From contig CALKJX010000218.1 in NCBI GenBank assembly GCA_937995555.1, positions 1-8,169 of the forward strand: a stretch of 8,169 bases of DNA, in the 5' to 3' direction. Shown piece by piece: positions 4,738-8,169 of the stretch. Positions within the stretch are counted from its first letter, which is position 1. Every line of letters begins with the position of its first letter. The notes under the pieces are model-generated. The model did not search any database. It was not told where the DNA came from and saw nothing but the letters and a program-made list of their open reading frames with translations. This stretch comes from an uncultured Elioraea sp. GTDB lineage: Bacteria > Pseudomonadota > Alphaproteobacteria > Acetobacterales > Acetobacteraceae. The position numbers were made by a program, and so were the translations under genes.

Positions 4738-6752
4738 TGCCGGAACTGCTGCTGGAGCTGTTCTCCGAGGAGATCCCGGCGCGGATGCAGGCGCGCGCGG
4801 CGGAGGACCTGGCGCGGCTGGTGAGCGCGGCGCTGGCGCCGCTCGCGCCGCAGGATGCGCGCACCTTCCACGGGCCGCGCCGCCTGGCGCTGGTGGCGCA
4901 GCTCGCGCCCGGCACGCCGGAGACGCGCAGCACCGAGCGCGGCCCGCGCGCCGGCGCGCCCGAACAGGCGCTCGCCGGGTTCCTCAGGAAGCACGGCGCG
5001 ACCCGCGACTCGGTGCGCGAGGAGGGCGGGTATCTGGTGCTGGACCGGGTCGTTCCGGCGGTCGATGCCGCGACGATCGTCGCGCGCGAGCTGCCGCCGC
5101 TGCTCCGCCGTTTTCCCTGGCCGAGGTCGATGCGCTGGGGCGGCACGTCGACCTTCGCCTGGGTGCGGCCCCTGCGGCGCATCCTCTGCGTGCTGGACGG
5201 CGCGGTCGTGCCGTTCGATCTGCGCGAGGGCGAGGATGACGGTCATGGTCTCGCCTCGGGCAACGAAACGGAAGGGCACCGGTTCATGGCGCCGGGCGCC
5301 TTCGCGGTCGCCGGCTTCGCCGACTACCGCGCCGAGCTCGCCGCGCGTCATGTCATCCTCGACGCGGCCGAGCGCGAGGCGCTGATCCGCAAGGATGCCG
5401 CGCGGCTCGCCGCGGCCGAGGGGCTGAGCGTCGTCGAGGACCCGGGGCTGATCGCCGAGATCGCCGGGCTGACCGAATGGCCGGTCGGGCTGACGGGGCG
5501 CATCGACGCGGCCTTCATGGACCTGCCGCCGGAGGTGCTGCGCACCTCGATGCGGGTGAACCAGCGCTATCTTTCGTTGCGTCACCCGGACGGTTCGGCG
5601 GCCGCGCGCTTCATCGTGTTCGCCAATGTGGTGCCGGCGGATGGCGGTGCCGCGATCGTCGCCGGCAACGAGCGCGTGCTGCGCGCGCGGCTGTCGGATG
5701 CGCGCTTCTTCTGGGACCAGGATCGCAGGCAACCGCTGGAAGCCAGCCTGCCGAAGCTCGCCGAGGTGACGTTCCACGCCAGGCTCGGTTCGCAGCGCGA
5801 CCGCGTCGATCGGCTGGTGCGGCTCGCGGGCGAGATCGCGCCCCTGGTCGGCGCCGACCGCGCGCTCGCCGAACGCGCGGCCCTGCTCTGCAAGGCCGAT
5901 CTCGTCAGCGGCATGGTCGGCGAATTCCCCGAGTTGCAGGGCGTGATGGGGCGCTACTACGCGCTTGCGCAGGGCGAGGACGGGGCGGTCGCCAACGCGA
6001 TCCGCGACCACTACGCGCCGCGCGGCGCCGACGACGACGTGCCGGCCGAGAAGGTGGCCGTCGCGCTCGCCTTGGCGGACCGGATCGATACGCTCACGGG
6101 GTTCTTCGCCGCCGGCGAGAAACCCACCGGATCGGGCGATCCCTTCGCGCTGCGTCGCGCCGCGCTGGGCATCATCCGGATCGTGCGCGGCAACGAATTG
6201 CGGCTCGATCTCGCCCGCTTCGTCGACGCCGAGGTGCTCGACTTCCTCGCCGAACGCCTGCGCGTGCAGCTCCGTGCCGAGGGCAGGCGCCACGACATCG
6301 TCGCCGCGGTGCTGGCGCAGGGCGCGGACGGCGACCTCCTGCGCGTGCTCGCGCGCGCGGACGCGATCGAGGCGCTGCTCGGCACCGAGGACGGCGCCAA
6401 TCTGCGCACCGCCTATGCCCGCGCGGCCAACATCCTGCGCATCGAGGAGCGCAAGGACGGCCGCGCCTACGACGCGCCTCCCGATCGCGCGCGCTTCCGC
6501 CAGCCCGAGGAACGGGCGCTCGCGGCCGCGCTCGACACGGCCGAGCCGGCGATCGCCGCCCATCTCGGGCAGGAGGACTTCGTCGCCGCGATGACCGATC
6601 TCGCCGCGCTGCGCGCACCCCTCGACGCCTTCTTCGACCGCGTCACCGTCAACGCCCCGGAAACCGAACTGCGCGAGAACCGTTTGCGCCTCCTCGCCCG
6701 CGTGCGCCGCGCGATGGACCGCATCGCCGACTTCTCGAAGCTCGAAGGATGA
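4737..6752 (+). CDS. glyS: Glycyl-tRNA synthetase beta subunit
   Basis: The beta subunit binds tRNA-Gly and is required with GlyQ for aminoacylation. It has 671 residues, close to the family's usual 680-700, and is uninterrupted. Landmarks are the N-terminal PELLLELFSEEIPARMQ (2-18), RSMRWGGTSTFAWVRPLR (130-147), PPEVLRTSMRVNQRYLSL (264-281), NERVLRARLSDARFFWDQD (311-329), KADLVSGMVGEFPELQGVMG (386-405) and ADRIDTLTGFFAAGEKPTG (447-465) followed by SGDPFALRRAALGIIRI in the HD-like region. A DALR-type anticodon-binding helical domain occupies about 560-671. The ATG overlaps the vapC stop by one base and no Shine-Dalgarno sequence is evident before it, so it is probably translated by ribosomes finishing vapC. 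The last codons carry the ribosome-binding site of ppdK. Confidence 0.98.
   Translation: MPELLLELFSEEIPARMQARAAEDLARLVSAALAPLAPQDARTFHGPRRLALVAQLAPGTPETRSTERGPRAGAPEQALAGFLRKHGATRDSVREEGGYLVLDRVVPAVDAATIVARELPPLLRRFPWPRSMRWGGTSTFAWVRPLRRILCVLDGAVVPFDLREGEDDGHGLASGNETEGHRFMAPGAFAVAGFADYRAELAARHVILDAAEREALIRKDAARLAAAEGLSVVEDPGLIAEIAGLTEWPVGLTGRIDAAFMDLPPEVLRTSMRVNQRYLSLRHPDGSAAARFIVFANVVPADGGAAIVAGNERVLRARLSDARFFWDQDRRQPLEASLPKLAEVTFHARLGSQRDRVDRLVRLAGEIAPLVGADRALAERAALLCKADLVSGMVGEFPELQGVMGRYYALAQGEDGAVANAIRDHYAPRGADDDVPAEKVAVALALADRIDTLTGFFAAGEKPTGSGDPFALRRAALGIIRIVRGNELRLDLARFVDAEVLDFLAERLRVQLRAEGRRHDIVAAVLAQGADGDLLRVLARADAIEALLGTEDGANLRTAYARAANILRIEERKDGRAYDAPPDRARFRQPEERALAAALDTAEPAIAAHLGQEDFVAAMTDLAALRAPLDAFFDRVTVNAPETELRENRLRLLARVRRAMDRIADFSKLEG
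6744..6749 (+). promoter_or_regulatory. Ribosome-binding site deciding the ppdK start
   Basis: GAAGGA sits in the last codons of glyS, 8 nt before the ATG at 6758. An in-frame ATG at 6749, overlapping the glyS stop, would leave no room for this site, so 6758 is the better start. Confidence 0.7.
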
Positions 6753-6757
6753 ATCGC

Positions 6758-8169
6758 ATGAGCGTCGTTGCCGAAACGAAGTGGGTCTACGCCTTCGGGG
6801 CCGGGCGCAACGAGGGCCGCGCCGAGATGCGCAACCTGCTCGGCGGCAAGGGCGCGAACCTGGCGGAAATGGCGTCGATCGGCCTGCCCGTGCCGCCCGG
6901 CTTCACCATCACCACCGAGGTCTGCACCGCGTTCTACGCCAACGACCGGCGCTATCCGGCCGGGCTCGAGGCGCAGGTGAAGGACGCGCTCGCCGCCGTC
7001 GAACAGGCGGTCGGGCTGAAGTTCGGCGACCCGAAGGCGCCGCTGCTCGTCTCGGTGCGCTCGGGCGCGCGCGTCTCCATGCCCGGCATGATGGACACGG
7101 TGCTCAATCTCGGCCTGAACGACGCAACCGTGCAGGGCCTCGCCGACGCTTCGGGCGATCCGCGCTTCGCCTGGGACTCGTACCGCCGCTTCATCCAGAT
7201 GTTCGGCGGCGTGGTGCTCGGCGTCGACCACCACCGCTTCGAGGACATCATCGAGGAGGTGAAGCACGAGCGGCAGGTCACCGAGGACACGGCGCTGACG
7301 GCGGCCGACTGGCAGCGCGTCGTCACCGGCTACATGGCGATGGTCGAGGAGGCGACCGGCAAGCCCTTCCCGCAGGACCCGATGGACCAGCTCTGGGCCG
7401 CGATCGGTGCCGTGTTCGGCTCGTGGATGAACCAGCGCGCGATCACCTATCGCCGCCTGCACGACATCCCCTCCGACTGGGGCACGGCGGTGAACGTCCA
7501 GGCCATGGTGTTCGGCAACATGGGCGAGGACTGCGCCACCGGGGTGTGCTTCACCCGCAACCCCTCCACCGGCGCGAACGAGCTCTACGGCGAGTTCCTG
7601 GTGAATGCCCAAGGCGAGGACGTGGTTGCCGGCATCCGCACGCCGCAGCCCTTGTCACGCTCCGCGGCCGGGCCCGGCGAGGTCTCGATGGAGGAGGCGA
7701 TGCCGGAGGTCTATGCCGAGCTTCTGCGCGTGCGCGAGCGGCTGGAGCGGCACTACCGCGACATGCAGGACATCGAGTTCACGGTGCAGCAGAAGCGGCT
7801 CTACATGCTGCAGACGCGCAACGGCAAGCGCACCGCGGCGGCCGGCCTGCGCATCGCCGTCGACATGGCGAACGAGGGGCTGATCACGCGCGAGGAGGCG
7901 GTGCAGCGCGTCAGCCCCGCCGGGCTCGACCAGTTGTTGCACCCGATGCTCGATCCGACGGCGAAGCGAACCCTGCTGGGCAAGGGCCTGCCCGCCTCGC
8001 CGGGGGCGGCGAGCGGCACGGCGGTGTTCTCGGCCGACGAGGCCGAGGCGCGCGCGCAGAAGGGCGAGAGCGTGATCCTGGTGCGGATCGAAACCAGCCC
8101 CGAGGACATCCACGGCATGCACGCCGCCAAGGGCATCCTCACCACGCGCGGCGGCATGACCAGCCACGC
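6758..8169 (+). CDS. ppdK: Pyruvate, phosphate dikinase, N-terminal 470 residues (cut by window edge)
   Basis: Interconverts pyruvate, ATP and phosphate with phosphoenolpyruvate, AMP and pyrophosphate; in bacteria it serves glycolysis or gluconeogenesis. The window holds 470 full codons of a protein usually near 880-890 residues. The ATP-grasp domain shows LLGGKGANLAEMASIGLPVP (27-46), SVRSGARVSMPGMMDTVLNL (99-118), GEFLVNAQGEDVVAGIRTPQ (278-297) and LQTRNGKRTAAAG (351-363). The central domain begins with LPASPGAASGTAVFSADEAE and ends in RGGMTSH. The last complete codon is His470, the phosphorylated catalytic histidine of the family motif GGMTSHAA. The pyruvate-binding TIM barrel lies beyond the edge. 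The gene starts 5 bp after glyS, whose final codons supply the GAAGGA ribosome-binding site, so the two are probably co-transcribed. Confidence 0.97.
   Translation, partial: MSVVAETKWVYAFGAGRNEGRAEMRNLLGGKGANLAEMASIGLPVPPGFTITTEVCTAFYANDRRYPAGLEAQVKDALAAVEQAVGLKFGDPKAPLLVSVRSGARVSMPGMMDTVLNLGLNDATVQGLADASGDPRFAWDSYRRFIQMFGGVVLGVDHHRFEDIIEEVKHERQVTEDTALTAADWQRVVTGYMAMVEEATGKPFPQDPMDQLWAAIGAVFGSWMNQRAITYRRLHDIPSDWGTAVNVQAMVFGNMGEDCATGVCFTRNPSTGANELYGEFLVNAQGEDVVAGIRTPQPLSRSAAGPGEVSMEEAMPEVYAELLRVRERLERHYRDMQDIEFTVQQKRLYMLQTRNGKRTAAAGLRIAVDMANEGLITREEAVQRVSPAGLDQLLHPMLDPTAKRTLLGKGLPASPGAASGTAVFSADEAEARAQKGESVILVRIETSPEDIHGMHAAKGILTTRGGMTSH

Noticed and set aside
4653..6563. A 636-codon minus-strand open frame opposite glyS
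   Set aside because: It has the His/Arg/Gly-rich composition typical of an antisense shadow of a GC-rich gene. glyS on the plus strand is unmistakable over its whole length.
6467..7612. A 381-codon minus-strand open frame opposite the glyS end and ppdK
   Set aside because: It is a shadow of ppdK, which has all its ATP-grasp motifs in the plus frame; the minus translation shows no family features.

Overview
This is a very GC-rich window with proteobacterial gene content. It carries a two-subunit glycyl-tRNA synthetase (glyQ, glyS) followed directly by pyruvate phosphate dikinase, with an S49 peptidase gene and a small membrane-protein gene upstream. From memory this neighbourhood is typical of Alphaproteobacteria. 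The base composition and protein flavour suggest Rhodospirillales/Acetobacteraceae, but that placement is inference and no rRNA or tRNA gene is present to anchor it. I see no insertion sequence, prophage, CRISPR array or tRNA.

Positions 1-1418 hold three minus-strand genes: the N-terminal part of an MFS transporter (cut by the window edge), a DUF2076 protein, and a small CoA-binding (Rossmann) protein. A roughly 80-bp divergent gap with two adjacent inverted repeats separates them from the plus-strand genes. Positions 1498-2741 hold an SppA/SohB-like S49 peptidase, a strong hairpin after its stop, and a 107-residue protein with one membrane anchor and a four-cysteine, zinc-ribbon-like cluster. 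Positions 2751-3092 (minus) hold what looks like a decayed NTF2/SnoaL-fold, ketosteroid-isomerase-related gene. It has lost an internal block of roughly 27 residues and its stop codon.

Positions 3170-8169 are one dense plus-strand unit: glyQ, vapB, vapC, glyS and the first half of ppdK. A complete type II toxin-antitoxin pair sits between the two subunit genes of an essential tRNA synthetase. vapB and vapC overlap by 4 nt (GTGA). vapC and glyS overlap by 1 nt (TGATG), and glyS has no obvious Shine-Dalgarno sequence of its own. Expression of GlyRS beta therefore looks translationally tied to that of an RNase toxin. This is the most interesting arrangement in the window. The genes themselves belong to known families, and I found no clearly new system.
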